64,000 bases of DNA, from the NCBI GenBank assembly GCA_029964075.1, contig CM057142.1, positions 6,339,770 to 6,403,769 on the forward strand, in the 5' to 3' direction. The translations under genes and the position numbers were made by a program. Below are positions 44,201 through 51,076 of the stretch, piece after piece (positions within the stretch are counted from its first letter, which is position 1; the number at the start of each line of letters is the position of its first letter). The notes below the pieces were generated by a model. It saw only the letters and a program-made list of their open reading frames with translations, did no database searches and was not told the DNA's origin. The DNA is from Patiria pectinifera (taxonomy: Eukaryota; Echinodermata; Asteroidea; Valvatida; Asterinidae).

Positions 44201-45651
44201 CTTAAGTGCTGCCCTAAAAAAGAATTAACAATCCTGAAAGGATTTTTGTGTGTGTGTGTGTCTGAGTGTTAACCTTTGCATGCCATCATTATCGATGTAG
44301 CAAATGACGTCAGACGGAGTGGTAGTCAAATGTAGCTTGATTAATCTAGGTGTAATTAATATGTGCATCAGGGAGTCACGCAAGAACTTATTTGTGTTGG
44401 GTGTGCTGGACATCACCATGGCATTACTGAGAATTATTAATTATTTTGGTACATACATGTACTTTGGCGTCACCATGTTGTTTCTCGGTCACAGGCATTA
44501 ATAGTACTAATTACTTAATGTATGTGTGTGTGGTGCTATGGCCTTAAGAAGAACAGAAATTTTGTTTCACTCAAAGAGATCCCATAATTAGGTATGGCAG
44601 TTTGGGGGTCTACCCGATGTTCCCCTATAGCTATGTTCCCCAATACCGATGTTCCCATCCTCCTTATTAGGAGTTAGGGTAGTTAGGGTTAGGGGGTAGG
44701 GTTTTCGGGAACATGTATATTGAACATCATCATAGGGAACATAGGTATGCACCAGGCAGTTTGTTTTGTTTTAAACAGCACGATCGCAAATTTGTAACCA
44801 AACAAATCTTTTAACTCTGGATTAGGATGTAAAAATCAATAATGGATGGTTTGGTTGTGAAAAAGCACCACTGTCCGATTTTGTTATTGAAAGTGCTAGC
44901 AACAGAATCCACTTACCAGACCTAAACAAAATCTGAAATTTTAAGCATTTAAGTTGTCTAGCAATGTTGTTGTTTCACACAACAAATATGCACAAAAAGC
45001 GAACATTCCTGTTTCCTTGTAAAGTAAAAAAAAAGCCACAAAGATTGCTGCTGATTGGAAAGGGTCTATACTATATTATTGATGTTCTCATTTTAGTCTC
45101 TTAACCAATTTCCTGCACGTTAGTGGAGTGCCGTGGCCTCATGGTCTGAAGTATATTTTATGGTCTGCAGGTAATTCTGCAGGTTGTGGGTTCGAATCCA
45201 GCCTGGGGTTATGGTGCGTGTGCCATTGGGCAAGGCACTTTGTCACTCATTGCTTCTCCCCACCTAGTAAATGGGTACCTGTGAGGGCAGAGATGGTTAT
45301 TGTGGTTGATTTTAGCTGCTTTGCGCCCAAATGGTAGCATCGAGCTGTATACTCCCCAGGGAGCTGAGATTGTCTTTGGAATGTTTCATTGGTCCAGTTA
45401 GCAGGGTAATAATGATGTAGCGCCTTCAGCACCAAAACTGGTGGAAACTTGGTCTTTATAAATACACATTATTATTATTACTATGTTCTCCCAGGTTTCT
45501 GAAAGCTGTTCTTCGATATGCTGAGAACCTCAACAGTCTGACCAGTCCGGAGAAGAACAAATGGGACGAATGCTGCGGCCTGACTGACTCACTGCTTCAA
45601 CAAGTCAATTCCCACTGCGCAAAGCTAAAAAAGGCACAACCAAGCACATAA
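20042..45651 (+). CDS. ERMARD: ERMARD, ER membrane-associated RNA degradation protein (C6orf70/DUF4209 family; whole gene, 16 coding exons)
   Basis: Joined exons are 20042-20207, 21189-21322, 22194-22295, 22623-22715, 23521-23618, 24579-24721, 25598-25712, 26221-26323, 27406-27432, 28205-28276, 30069-30236, 31069-31337, 31930-32004, 32749-32913, 43069-43182 and 45495-45651. All introns are GT-AG and the total is 2001 nt (666 residues plus TAA); the human protein is about 678 residues. Similarity runs end to end from MTTCLSP to the C-terminal NKW..... segment. Two R-x4-H motifs stand out, RNILWH (182-187) and RDHISH (367-372); this spacing is the HEPN ribonuclease signature and both are present in human ERMARD as I remember it. 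Hydrophobic stretches at about 200-215 and 585-597 fit ER membrane association. Human ERMARD is linked to cortical malformation (periventricular heterotopia). The molecular activity is not shown by sequence alone. Confidence 0.95.
21189..21322 (+). CDS. ERMARD: ERMARD coding exon 2
   Basis: Completes residue 56 and encodes through residue 100: [20 protein letters not shown] and onward to HLEWTGNTE. It aligns with the human LLGPVCEAVHSHFLSL block. The acceptor is AACTGCAG|AAGC and the donor GAG|GTATGA. Confidence 0.93.
22194..22295 (+). CDS. ERMARD: ERMARD coding exon 3
   Basis: Encodes residues 101-134, starting [11 protein letters not shown] and ending [10 protein letters not shown]. The ERALGD ending is shared with the human protein. 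The acceptor is CCTTGCAG|CTTTTC and the donor GAC|GTAAGT; phase 0 at both ends. Confidence 0.94.
22376..22545. repeat. rearranged tRNA-derived SINE fragments
   Basis: A minus-strand head (GGTTTGAACCTGC at 22388-22401) is truncated and followed by a plus-strand head GGGCTGGATAGCTCAGTTGG at 22471. Located in ERMARD intron 3. Confidence 0.72.
22623..22715 (+). CDS. ERMARD: ERMARD coding exon 4
   Basis: Encodes residues 135-165, [20 protein letters not shown] through LGENA, matching the human VFLL..K.CPFLLRDLL segment. The acceptor is CTTGCAAG|GTTTTT and the donor GCA|GTAAGT. Confidence 0.93.
23393..23460. repeat. fragment of the CCTCC-rich MITE family
   Basis: Contains CCTCAATCCTCCAAAATCCTCC and a partially inverted GGAGCATGGAGG. 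Only the end of the element is preserved. Confidence 0.5.
23521..23618 (+). CDS. ERMARD: ERMARD coding exon 5: first R-x4-H motif
   Basis: Encodes residues 166-197 and two bases. It contains [19 protein letters not shown], nearly identical to the human block and the most conserved part of DUF4209 proteins. R182 and H187 form the first HEPN-like R-x4-H pair. The acceptor is TTACTTTAG|ATTACT and the donor AAAG|GTTTGT (phase 2). Confidence 0.96.
23660..23775. repeat. GACTGAGTCACT short tandem repeat
   Basis: Irregular tandem repeats of GACTGACTGAGTCAC and CCCCGAGTCA words in ERMARD intron 5. The repeat begins about 40 bp after exon 5. Confidence 0.75.
24039..24327. mobile_element. MITE with GGGCCTTATTCACGAGT ends
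   Basis: The left end GGGCCTTATTCACGAGTCGG and right end CCAACTCGTGAATAAGGCCC are inverted copies over about 23 bp. The target duplication is at most AT. A degraded relative ends near 54120 (GCGTGAATAAGGTC). Confidence 0.83.
24579..24721 (+). CDS. ERMARD: ERMARD coding exon 6
   Basis: Encodes residues 198-245 plus one base, with a hydrophobic run [17 protein letters not shown] (about 199-215) that may contact the membrane. The acceptor is TTCCCCAG|GTACAG. The donor CCCAG|GTCGGT is chosen over the stronger-looking GTAAGG four bases later because only the first keeps frame and gives FPEICNDDV, aligning with human FPDVTYEV. Confidence 0.88.
24976..25095. repeat. short inverted-repeat element
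   Basis: GGCCCCTTCAATGGTGAAA on the left is the near-inverse of TTTCGCCATTGAAGGGGGCC on the right, with a 75-bp spacer. A MITE-like structure in ERMARD intron 6. Confidence 0.65.
25193..25410. repeat. 12-bp minisatellite (CTTGTGATTTGG)n
   Basis: About 18 copies of a 12-bp unit alternating CTTGTGATTTGG and CTGGTGATTTGG. The minus strand reads as an artificial Asn-His-Lys-Pro repeat. Located in ERMARD intron 6. Confidence 0.92.
25598..25712 (+). CDS. ERMARD: ERMARD coding exon 7
   Basis: Encodes residues 246-283 plus two bases: [20 protein letters not shown], then [17 protein letters not shown]. The MLPY block is shared with human ERMARD. The acceptor is TTGACTTTAG|AAATC and the donor AAAA|GTAAAT. 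Confidence 0.94.
26221..26323 (+). CDS. ERMARD: ERMARD coding exon 8
   Basis: Encodes residues 284-318, with [20 protein letters not shown] and [10 protein letters not shown]. It matches the human [28 protein letters not shown] region closely. The acceptor is TGTTTTTAG|ATATGG and the donor GAA|GTGAGT. Confidence 0.95.
26513..27015. mobile_element. mariner-like MITE M1 (TA-flanked, CAGGGTGAGTCA ends)
   Basis: TA at 26511-26512 and 27016-27017 flank an element starting CAGGGTGAGTCAAAAAAAGCG and ending with the inverse CGCTTTTTTTTACTCACCCTG. The arms extend about 230 bp, so the whole element folds on itself. No transposase frame. Located in ERMARD intron 8. Confidence 0.92.
27406..27432 (+). 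CDS. ERMARD: ERMARD coding exon 9, a 27-nt microexon
   Basis: Nine codons, SEYFTTFDE (319-327), corresponding to STALYTTFDQ in human. The acceptor is TTCTTACAG|TCAGAA and the donor GAG|GTAAAA. Phase 0 on both sides means skipping it would keep the frame. Confidence 0.88.
28018..28172. repeat. hairpin MITE
   Basis: AAATATGTGCT...TTGGAGTCT...CTGATAATTA is mirrored by TAATTATCAG...AGACTCCAA...AGCACACATTT, leaving a few bases between the arms. It ends 32 bp before ERMARD exon 10. Confidence 0.78.
28205..28276 (+). CDS. ERMARD: ERMARD coding exon 10
   Basis: Encodes residues 328-351, [20 protein letters not shown] followed by ETYM. It is less conserved in sequence than its neighbours but in phase on both sides. 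The acceptor is GATTTCTTAG|ATGCTG and the donor ATG|GTAAGG. Confidence 0.88.
28921..29570 (-). pseudogene. 3' end of a non-LTR retrotransposon (LINE), decayed
   Basis: The minus strand encodes fragments typical of the C terminus of an endonuclease-reverse transcriptase LINE. These include [34 protein letters not shown] (29228-29310), and a C-terminal CCHH-type finger [20 protein letters not shown] ending at 28921. At least one frame change separates the blocks, so it is 5'-truncated and inactive. It lies antisense within ERMARD intron 10. Confidence 0.85.
30069..30236 (+). CDS. ERMARD: ERMARD coding exon 11: second R-x4-H motif
   Basis: Encodes residues 352-407. It contains [16 protein letters not shown], matching human EGPRIRDHLSHGEINL. 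R367 and H372 form the second HEPN-like R-x4-H pair. The acceptor is GTTTTTCAG|GAGATG and the donor CAG|GTGAGA. Confidence 0.96.
31069..31337 (+). CDS. ERMARD: ERMARD coding exon 12 (largest)
   Basis: Encodes residues 408-496 plus two bases. The first part ([20 protein letters not shown]) aligns with human YSSRCHPVFQLKKQVLSCEE. The second half, rich in Ser, Gly, Asp and Thr, looks like a disordered linker. The acceptor is GTCTTCTTAG|ATACCC and the donor AGAG|GTAAGA. Confidence 0.93.
31440..31660 (-). repeat. repeat matching the nested element at 14430-14600
   Basis: Shares, in inverse orientation, GTGAACTGGTTAA, CGGGTTGAAGCC-like text and paired CGAGGCCGGAAATAT / CAGCGACCCGCTCGC words. Located in ERMARD intron 12. 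Confidence 0.72.
31930..32004 (+). CDS. ERMARD: ERMARD coding exon 13
   Basis: Encodes residues 497-521 plus two bases: [20 protein letters not shown] then GKTLF. The acceptor is TTCAATTCCAG|TGCAAT and the donor TTCAG|GTAATT. It is phase 2 at both ends and fits the neighbouring exons. Confidence 0.9.
32180..32686. mobile_element. mariner-like MITE M3 (TA-flanked)
   Basis: TA at 32178-32179 and 32687-32688. The ends CACGGTGAGTCAGAATGATC and GATCATTCTGACTCGTCCTG are inverted, continuing into TGGAACC / GGTCCA. The outer 10 bp resemble M1 but the interior is unrelated. It ends about 60 bp before ERMARD exon 14. Confidence 0.87.
32749..32913 (+). CDS. ERMARD: ERMARD coding exon 14
   Basis: Encodes residues 522-576 plus two bases, with [18 protein letters not shown] and the basic helix [19 protein letters not shown], equivalent to human LRHRQWVERTLRSRQRQNY. 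The acceptor is GTCAGCTCAG|GTCCC; the alternative AG six bases upstream opens a wrong frame. The donor is ACTG|GTGAGA. A 10.2-kb intron follows. Confidence 0.93.
32976..33090 (-). repeat. tRNA-derived SINE head
   Basis: The minus strand reads GATATCTCATTTGGTAGAGC ... GGTTCAACTCCCACT, a tRNA-like head with poor stems. It starts about 60 bp into ERMARD intron 14. Confidence 0.65.
33261..33931. mobile_element. mariner-like MITE M2 (TA-flanked)
   Basis: TA at 33259-33260 and 33932-33933. The left end is AAGGGTGAGTAAAAAAAAAG and the right end TTTTTTGACTCACCCTG, with roughly 210-bp inverted arms (CAAAGAATATCACCATTTAAA in one arm, TTTAAATGGTGATATTCTTTG in the other). No coding capacity. Confidence 0.9.
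36111..36620 (+). mobile_element. TTAA-flanked MITE, copy E
   Basis: TTAA at 36107-36110 and 36621-36624. It is the most diverged copy, with changed termini, but keeps the internal landmarks. The internal near-palindrome is at 36444-36471 (CCAACGATGGTCTGCCGACC then ATCATTGG). Confidence 0.78.
37016..37300 (+). repeat. tRNA-derived SINE, well preserved
   Basis: The head GTGGTTATGGTGCTCGACTC has a perfect B box GGTTCGAACCC (37078-37088). The body contains TGGGCAAGACG and AATGGGTACCTGTGAAGGTA, and the tail reaches TATAAAGTGTTATATAAGCA. Internal Pol III boxes look intact. Confidence 0.85.
38571..39088 (+). mobile_element. TTAA-flanked MITE, copy B with a perfect internal palindrome
   Basis: TTAA at 38567-38570 and 39089-39092. 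Ends are AGGGAATCAT... and ...GTATTCCCT. A perfect 32-bp palindrome at 38899-38930 has arm TTCCAACGGTGGTCGG. No coding frame. Located in ERMARD intron 14. Confidence 0.92.
40207..40330. repeat. inverted-repeat element abutting copy C
   Basis: AAGTGAAAGGGTGTAAATTT at 40207-40226 is matched by its perfect inverse at 40311-40330. The right arm ends at the TTAA of the next element. Confidence 0.85.
40333..40845 (+). mobile_element. TTAA-flanked MITE, copy C
   Basis: TTAA at 40329-40332 and 40846-40849. Ends are AGGGAATATACAACATTTGC and ...TCTTCCCT. The internal palindrome at 40674-40701 is imperfect (CCAACAATGGTCGGCTGACC then AACGTTGG). Confidence 0.9.
41678..41716. repeat. (TG)n microsatellite followed by a G tract
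   Basis: About eleven TG units run directly into roughly sixteen G residues. Confidence 0.95.
41937..42190. mobile_element. MITE with CTCAATTCATATCCGG ends
   Basis: The left end ATCTCAATTCATATCCGGAC and the right end CCGGATATGAATTGAGAC are inverted, continuing into GAGTTCTGAACAAGTTG and its inverse CAACTTGTCCAGAACTC. Located in ERMARD intron 14. Confidence 0.85.
42588..42682. repeat. 51-bp tandem duplication
   Basis: TTCTGAACTTGTCGA...AACAGTTTT...ATAAATTGGATAT occurs twice with a 51-bp offset; the second copy is slightly shortened. Confidence 0.8.
42822..42920. repeat. 98-bp hairpin element
   Basis: GAATAATTTCAT..GGTGACAGATG..ATGT is mirrored by ACAT..CATCTGTCACC..ATGAAATTATTC around a 35-bp loop. 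It lies about 150 bp before ERMARD exon 15. Confidence 0.8.
43069..43182 (+). CDS. ERMARD: ERMARD coding exon 15: C-terminal membrane segment
   Basis: Encodes residues 577-614 plus two bases. [18 protein letters not shown] matches the hydrophobic human segment LSLILLLIALELVNIHAV, a predicted C-terminal membrane helix. The acceptor is TTAATTGCAG|CGTACC and the donor TCAA|GTAAGT. Confidence 0.93.
43360..43985. repeat. GCGCAA-rich fold-back repeat
   Basis: The left end GGCGATTTCACGAAAATTGA... is roughly mirrored by CACTGTTTTGTGAAATTGGC at the right. The interior is rich in TTGCGCAA words on both strands and contains a short tandem array AGCAGCACAACTT at 43587-43640. Termini are approximate. Located in ERMARD intron 15. 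Confidence 0.65.
44605..44754 (+). mobile_element. telomere-core mini-element, subfamily 2, copy T1
   Basis: A 150-bp element with a TTAGGG-like core (about 44671-44702) between arms of repeated ATGTTCCCC words and their inverse GGGAACAT. It is flanked by the 9-bp duplication GGCAGTTTG (44596-44604 and 44755-44763). Its ends are GGGGTCTACC and GGTATGCACCA. No coding capacity. Located in ERMARD intron 15. Confidence 0.88.
45123..45480 (+). repeat. tRNA-derived SINE immediately upstream of ERMARD exon 16
   Basis: Head with B box GGTTCGAATCC (45189-45199); body with TTGGGCAAGGCACTTTG, AATGGGTACCTGTGAGGGCA and TCGAGCTGTATACTCCCCAG; (ATT)n tail. It ends only about 15 bp before the exon 16 acceptor, so its AT-rich tail forms part of the branch-point region. 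Confidence 0.88.
45495..45651 (+). CDS. ERMARD: ERMARD terminal coding exon 16
   Basis: Encodes residues 615-666 and TAA at 45649-45651. It contains [20 protein letters not shown] and NKWDE, aligning with human [25 protein letters not shown]. The acceptor is TTCTCCCAG|GTTTCTG. Five bases after the stop, AACAAG|GTAAGG looks like a good donor, so the 3' UTR may be spliced. Confidence 0.94.
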
Positions 45652-45656
45652 ACAAG

Positions 45657-47384
45657 GTAAGGAGTGGAACTTGAAGTTTAATATTGGGTTTATCATCCAG
45701 ACTTATTTTTTTAAATGAAGGAGGCAGCCCCCCCCACACCTATTTTTTTTCCCCAAGCTGGCAGATTTTCTAGGACATAGATGGATTCTTCTATTTTCTT
45801 GATTCTTTTGCTGATACAAAATTGTGTCCAAAAGAGCCGTCACCCTTTCTACATAGCTACAATTTTGTTGGAAACAAATCTAAAGACAATATGTTGACAA
45901 ATTTTGCAAAATAATTTGCAAGTGTATGATTTAGAGAAAAAAAAATCCAAATAAAAATCACTGAAATAAAGGAGGCGGGCAGGAAAAAGGAAATGGGCGG
46001 GGACGTTGCAGTTGACGTCAAATCTGAACGTTTTAACTATGAAGATTACTTCGCTTGAAAATTTCAAGTGAAGCAATCTTTTATCTTTTTTTTAAATAGC
46101 AGCCTTCAGATCTCATTTTGTTGCCAATATATACTATGGCGGACGTGTTGAATTGCTGAGTTTAGTCCTTTTTTGGGGAAATTATCCAATTTTAAAGTGA
46201 TGTATAACATTCTCAGTGATGAGAATGTATTTAATTTCATTTGATATATTGCAGAGGCCCAACCCAGATTTCAAACAGTGTTTGCCGCAGGCAATTATAC
46301 AATCAGACTTATGTACAATGAAGTTTGTGGCAACCGTTTTGGGGGCATGTTGTATCAAATGAAAATTAGAGCCAAGTTATTGCCCTGTGTTCTTGTTTTA
46401 AACAATGTAATCAATTAAAGATGTGTTCCCAATTCAATACAAAAGTTTTTCACTTTGGAATGAGACATCAATCAAAATAAGTTGGCCAATGTTAAGTTAT
46501 TGTATTATTACATACAAGTTCCAATAATTGGTTGCCGGACAATAATTCCATACTCGCAGGCTAGGCTGGTTCCCGCCCCACAATCAGTATCCATAATGTA
46601 CGAACTGGTACCTAGTCTGCTCGCAAAGCAGATCAGTTGTTTGTGCCAAAAAACCTCTTTCAGGGGGTTGCAGATGTCCAAAAAAGGAAAAAAGAGTTTT
46701 TTTGTTGATGGCATAAAACATGCCAGTGGAAAATGTACTGATAGAAAAAAAGCGAATGTAGGGAATGCAACTTTAAGTTCCATTAATTTTGAGCTAAAGC
46801 TTTATAGTTAGGCTATTAATAGTAACAAATAGCACTAAACTTTCCTTGTGCCTTGTGTATTTATAACTGCTTTTTTTCTGCTTGGATTTTGTGGTGTGTA
46901 TTACTCTTTTTTTCCCATGGAGGTTTTCTGCTGAAAAAATGTGGCCAACATCTTGGAACTCTCATACCTAAGGGGGTGTGTTTTGATTGTTTTTAAATCC
47001 TTGGCCTCATTTTGTATATTTTCATTGAGTGGATGAAAAGTGCCTCAGGTAGTACTTTGCAGTGAACGAGATGGTGCCAAGTTTTGTGTGTTTTTGTTTT
47101 CAAGAAATTGCCGGCAAATTCGGGCAAATTCAAGCATGAAATTTGATTAACTTTTGATGGACTACTGTTATAATTGATTACATCATAAGTCTGGTCACAA
47201 ACCCTGTCATAAGTCATGCAGTCCTCTAAAATCTCAGAGACAAAATACGCATTTGCAATCATTTTTTCGTCACTTAAGTTTATAGATCAATATTTGAATA
47301 CCACTAAATTAAAATTTAAAAAATATGCTCAACAAGTAGGTGGAAATTGCTGTCAAAAGTTGGTATCCTTCTTTTTGCACCACC
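45657..47384. other. region downstream of ERMARD, no gene seen
   Basis: Probably 3' UTR sequence or an intron within it, then AT-rich DNA. Frames of up to about 109 codons (for example 46482-46811) lack recognisable domains or splice support. A CACCCTGTA end of a mariner-like repeat lies at 47381-47389. Confidence 0.45.
45950..45970 (+). promoter_or_regulatory. candidate ERMARD polyadenylation signals
   Basis: AATAAA occurs at 45950 and again at 45965, about 300 bp after the stop. They would apply only if the candidate 3' UTR donor at 45656 is not used. Confidence 0.25.
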
Positions 47385-47390
47385 CTGTAC

Positions 47391-47544
47391 GGTGACTGCT
47401 CTATGTTCCGACACCCCTATGTTCCGACAACCTAGATATTGTGTTACTCCCGGTTAGGGTTAGGGTTAGGGTTAGGGTTAGGGTTAGGAATAGGAATATG
47501 TGCAGTCGGAACATAGGGGTGTCGGAACATAGAGGTGTAACCCC
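47391..47544 (+). mobile_element. telomere-core mini-element, subfamily 1, copy T2
   Basis: A 154-bp element. The left arm CTCTATGTTCCGACACCCCT... (47399-47428) and right arm (47505-47534) are a perfect 30-bp inverted repeat, each arm holding two direct CTATGTTCCGAC words. Between them lie six exact GGTTAG units (47452-47487). It is flanked by CTGTAC on both sides (47385-47390 and 47545-47550). Confidence 0.93.
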
Positions 47545-48369
47545 CTGTACACTGCAAGAATCAATGCGGTAGTTGAAATAATCAAGTTCACTTTTGGAAA
47601 AGGACCCTGCGACATTCTTCCTGGCTGTTACACCCCTTTACTGATGGTTGATGAAGACCCAGGTTCAAGATAAATACAGTGCAAAGGCCTGTCTATTCCT
47701 GTGAATTGTACAGGATAGTGACTCTGCTCTGGCTTCTGGGGATTTGGCTCGCTCCTGAGCCGTGATTCATCCAAGGAGCATCTCCTTCATTGCCTCATGC
47801 ATACAGGAGCATTGACATCAACCGGAGAGACTTGGTGAGCAAATCACAAGACAGAGTGATGCATGATCCTTGGATCTCAACCAGGCCGTTGACATTGCGT
47901 ATGCACGAGTGAAGGGGTGCCAAGAGTTCACGATGTAATGTACTCCCGAGACAGTCTGAAATATGAGCGACAATTTCTGTGTGCTTATTGGAACAATTCG
48001 GTCGATGCCCTGTTAATGTAGACTCAGGAGTGGGGTCGGAGAAAGCTATGGAGCCTGAAAAATTGATTTTATAAACCTACTTGTCTACGTTCTCCATGTT
48101 TGATGGTGACATTGTTACAGATATTGAACCCCAAAAATATGCAAGTTCATACTCCATGTGGATATGAATAGGAAGCAATTAGACTTCAATTTAAGCATTT
48201 GTGGTGAAATTCAGCAACGTTTGAACACGATAGAGTGTTGTAAATTCCCATATGAATTTGCTGTCCCATTAACACCACTTTAAGGAGGAATATTTTATGA
48301 CATACAGTCTGGCTATAAATAAACAAACCAAAACCAAAACACTTTTTTTTCTTCATACAAATCCTTTTT
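47545..48369. other. non-repetitive intergenic sequence
   Basis: No gene, SINE or MITE recognised. The stretch 47570-48060 has higher complexity and GC than its surroundings, with no convincing open frame; a conserved noncoding element is possible. Confidence 0.35.
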
Positions 48370-48373
48370 TTAA

Positions 48374-48898
48374 AGGAAATATACAACATTTGCAAACATC
48401 GAAAAATAAAACTACCACGTTTTTACGAAATACCTTACTAGGATGTTGGTAAATGACAGTCTAAAGCATCCTGTAAAATGATGGCACCTGGTGTAAGTCA
48501 TTTTCAAGAAAATGGTATTTTTGTATACATTTCCAACGGTGGTTGGCCGACCACCGTTGGAAAAACCGAACTATTTTTCAACTTCTGCTCCAACTTTACC
48601 CTTTTTTTAGTCCACATTTTGTTTGCTTTTGGTTACATGTTCATGAATGGGTGCAGGCCAGCTAGACTGGTTCCTAATTACCTTACAATCTTCAGGCATC
48701 TATAAATTGATTCATTTTATCTTTAGTGGAGTCTAGGAACCAGACGACTTGAACATTTTTGGTTTTTCTTGGTTTTTCCAGCATTTTCGAACACAAAACT
48801 TCAAACATGTCAGTGTAACAATATTTGATCTATTATACTTACCCCTCAAATAGTTCATTTCTGAAAAGTACAGCAAAAGCCAATGATGTACATTCCCT
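48374..48898 (-). mobile_element. TTAA-flanked MITE, copy D
   Basis: TTAA at 48370-48373 on the left; the right flank is degraded (GTAA). The inverse of copies B and C. The internal palindrome at 48531-48562 differs from perfect by one base (TTCCAACGGTGGTTGGCCGA...). Confidence 0.9.
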
Positions 48899-50022
48899 GT
48901 AACATTGCTGGTTTAAAATTGTTTACATTTACTGTCCTAATAACTGACGAAAATCCAAAATGGAAATCAATGAATCTGTTCAAAAGTATAAATCAGGTGT
49001 TTGTTTGCATTCCTTTGCCGGTGATACATGTAACTCTGCCTACAGAGCATAAATTCCCTAGAATTACAAGTATACCTTGACAATAAATATGCAGTTAGGT
49101 ATACCCTTACTGAACGTTAGTGAGAAGGCATGTCTGGATAGTTTACCAACAAGTTCGAAATTGCATCAAACCTGAAAGTGCTCATGGTTCAATGGCCTGA
49201 ATTGCCCTATTTTCGCTGTCTGTTTTGCTATTAATCACAATGCAGTTTGCATAGAATTGTCATTGTTAAGATAAACAAACTTTGCACCCCTTGGAATAAT
49301 TAACAGACTATTGTTTTTGTTTCTTTTGATTTATTTTTGGTTTTGGGTTTTGGTTGAGATTTGTCTGAGCCATTCCTCCTCTGCCGAAAGCCCAACACTC
49401 GCATGAAAACTTCATTGAGCACCCAGATAAAAATAATTTGACTCCGTCATTTCATCGCTGGATGTACATGTATATTGCTTGTGGCAGTTTTTGAGCTTAA
49501 CTGTGCTTATAGTGCATAAATTCAGCTCAGTGTTTTTTTTTTTTTTAGCTTAACACCCTGACAGTGGATGGCTCTATGTTATCCAGAGAGACTCCCCAGA
49601 AAAGTGAATTTCCTGTAGAGGCATTTGTTCTAGGTCAATATACACTGCAGTCTGTCACCGCAATAAGACCATGGTTGATTAAATTGACCCTGAATGTAAT
49701 ATCGATGTAAGCACTTAAAAAACCCCAGGACAGTCTACTAGCTGGTTCAGACAAGTAGAGAGTCCAGAATTTGTTTTACCCTGTCTTTGCTGTAATACAT
49801 GTGAATTTGCGCATCCGTAACTAAGAATTTTTTTTAACCGCGTAATCCCTTTCAAATTTTTTTGACATCTTTTAGTGGAGAATTTTTTTTTTTTCAGTTG
49901 AGGACAAAAGTTAAAAGTTTACTTTGATCTCACATAGGTTATTCATAACTGAATTGTCACAGGTCTTGTATTCTGAGTATGCAGTAAATCCTGCCAATTG
50001 AAAGCAAAGTAATCATAATTAG
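48899..50022. other. intergenic, no gene seen
   Basis: AT-rich sequence with a poly-T run near 49535 and a GC-moderate patch at 49550-49760. No splice-bounded exon or named repeat recognised. Confidence 0.35.
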
Positions 50023-50572
50023 GCCCTTTCACACGCTCCAAATATCTGTGTTGGACCCAGTTGAACCCAGAGATTTGGAGAACCCCGTTGATACTCCACC
50101 ATGGCTTTTACAGGGGTCCGGCGCTGTACATGGGTGCAATTCAACCCAGGGTCAAGAGGCTCTAACCAGGTAAAAAATCCAAAATCTACAGCCGAACGGT
50201 GTACATGTTTAAACCAGTGTAAGTCTGAATGGCATGCCTTGTCAACCCGTGTTTGATGGGACTAGATTCCGCTCACACTGGACCCGTGTTAATATCACCA
50301 GGGGTATCCACTCCGTTCACAAGTACCCCCTCACCGGCAAAGAAAGTACAGTTGGGGGTGACCGACCGACGCCATCTTGCCTGACTGCAATTTTGCCGCG
50401 ACGCGCCCCCGTACCACTGCGTGTACACAGTACAAATCCCCTGGTGTACGTGCGTCACACACAAGGAACGGTGCGCGTCAACCAGCTAAATGTCCCGCCC
50501 ATGCTAGGTAAAAGGGCGCCCTCCTTCATTGGCGCACTGAGCCCATAGGCAAGATGACAGTGTGAAATGGTG
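50023..50572. repeat. possible MITE with CCCTTTCACAC ends
   Basis: Begins GGCCCTTTCACACGC and ends ACAGTGTGAAATGG, a short inverted pair. The interior is rich in AACCCAG/AACCCGTG words, and similar words occur at 52050-52190. A frame at 50234-50548 has no domain and is taken as repeat-derived. Confidence 0.45.
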
Positions 50573-51076
50573 TATAGGTGGAGGTACAATGTACATCAAC
50601 TTGACTCTCTTAGATCACATACCACAAAGGGAGCAGCACATATGTGTGTTGGTGTAACCTTTTCATCAAAAGTCCACAGCCAAATCAGTTTTATCCCGAT
50701 GAGGTTGTTTTTACTTAAACGCAAACATATCCCAAGTCCCATGCATAAAACATGCATGAAATATGCATTTTGAGCAATCCCAAGCTTCTACACCTGTCAC
50801 TACAAAAATTGCAGTTCATCACGAGGTTAATGGCAAGCTGTAACCCCTGTGTTGGCCTGGGTTTACAAACTCATTCCCTTTCCCCCTCAAACTTGGGTTA
50901 AAAAAACCCAAACATTTGCCATCATCCAAGGTTTTTTTTGTTAACCCTTGCTTGTGAGCAGGGTTCAAGGCACATTTGGGATCATTTGCATTTATCCCAA
51001 AAGGCAAAAGGACCGTAACCTACCAAATTATTGTCAAAATCTTACTTGGATTAAAGATTGTACTGGTACTAAACAC

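Noticed and set aside
46482-46811. a 109-codon plus-strand gene downstream of ERMARD
   Set aside because: No domain, no splice or start context, and the opposite strand is open over the same stretch.
47452-47487. a chromosome end or telomere
   Set aside because: Only six units, embedded in a 154-bp element with inverted arms and flanking duplications, in the middle of ordinary sequence.
50234-50548. a 104-codon plus-strand gene
   Set aside because: It lies within a probable MITE rich in AACCC words, and no family is recognised.
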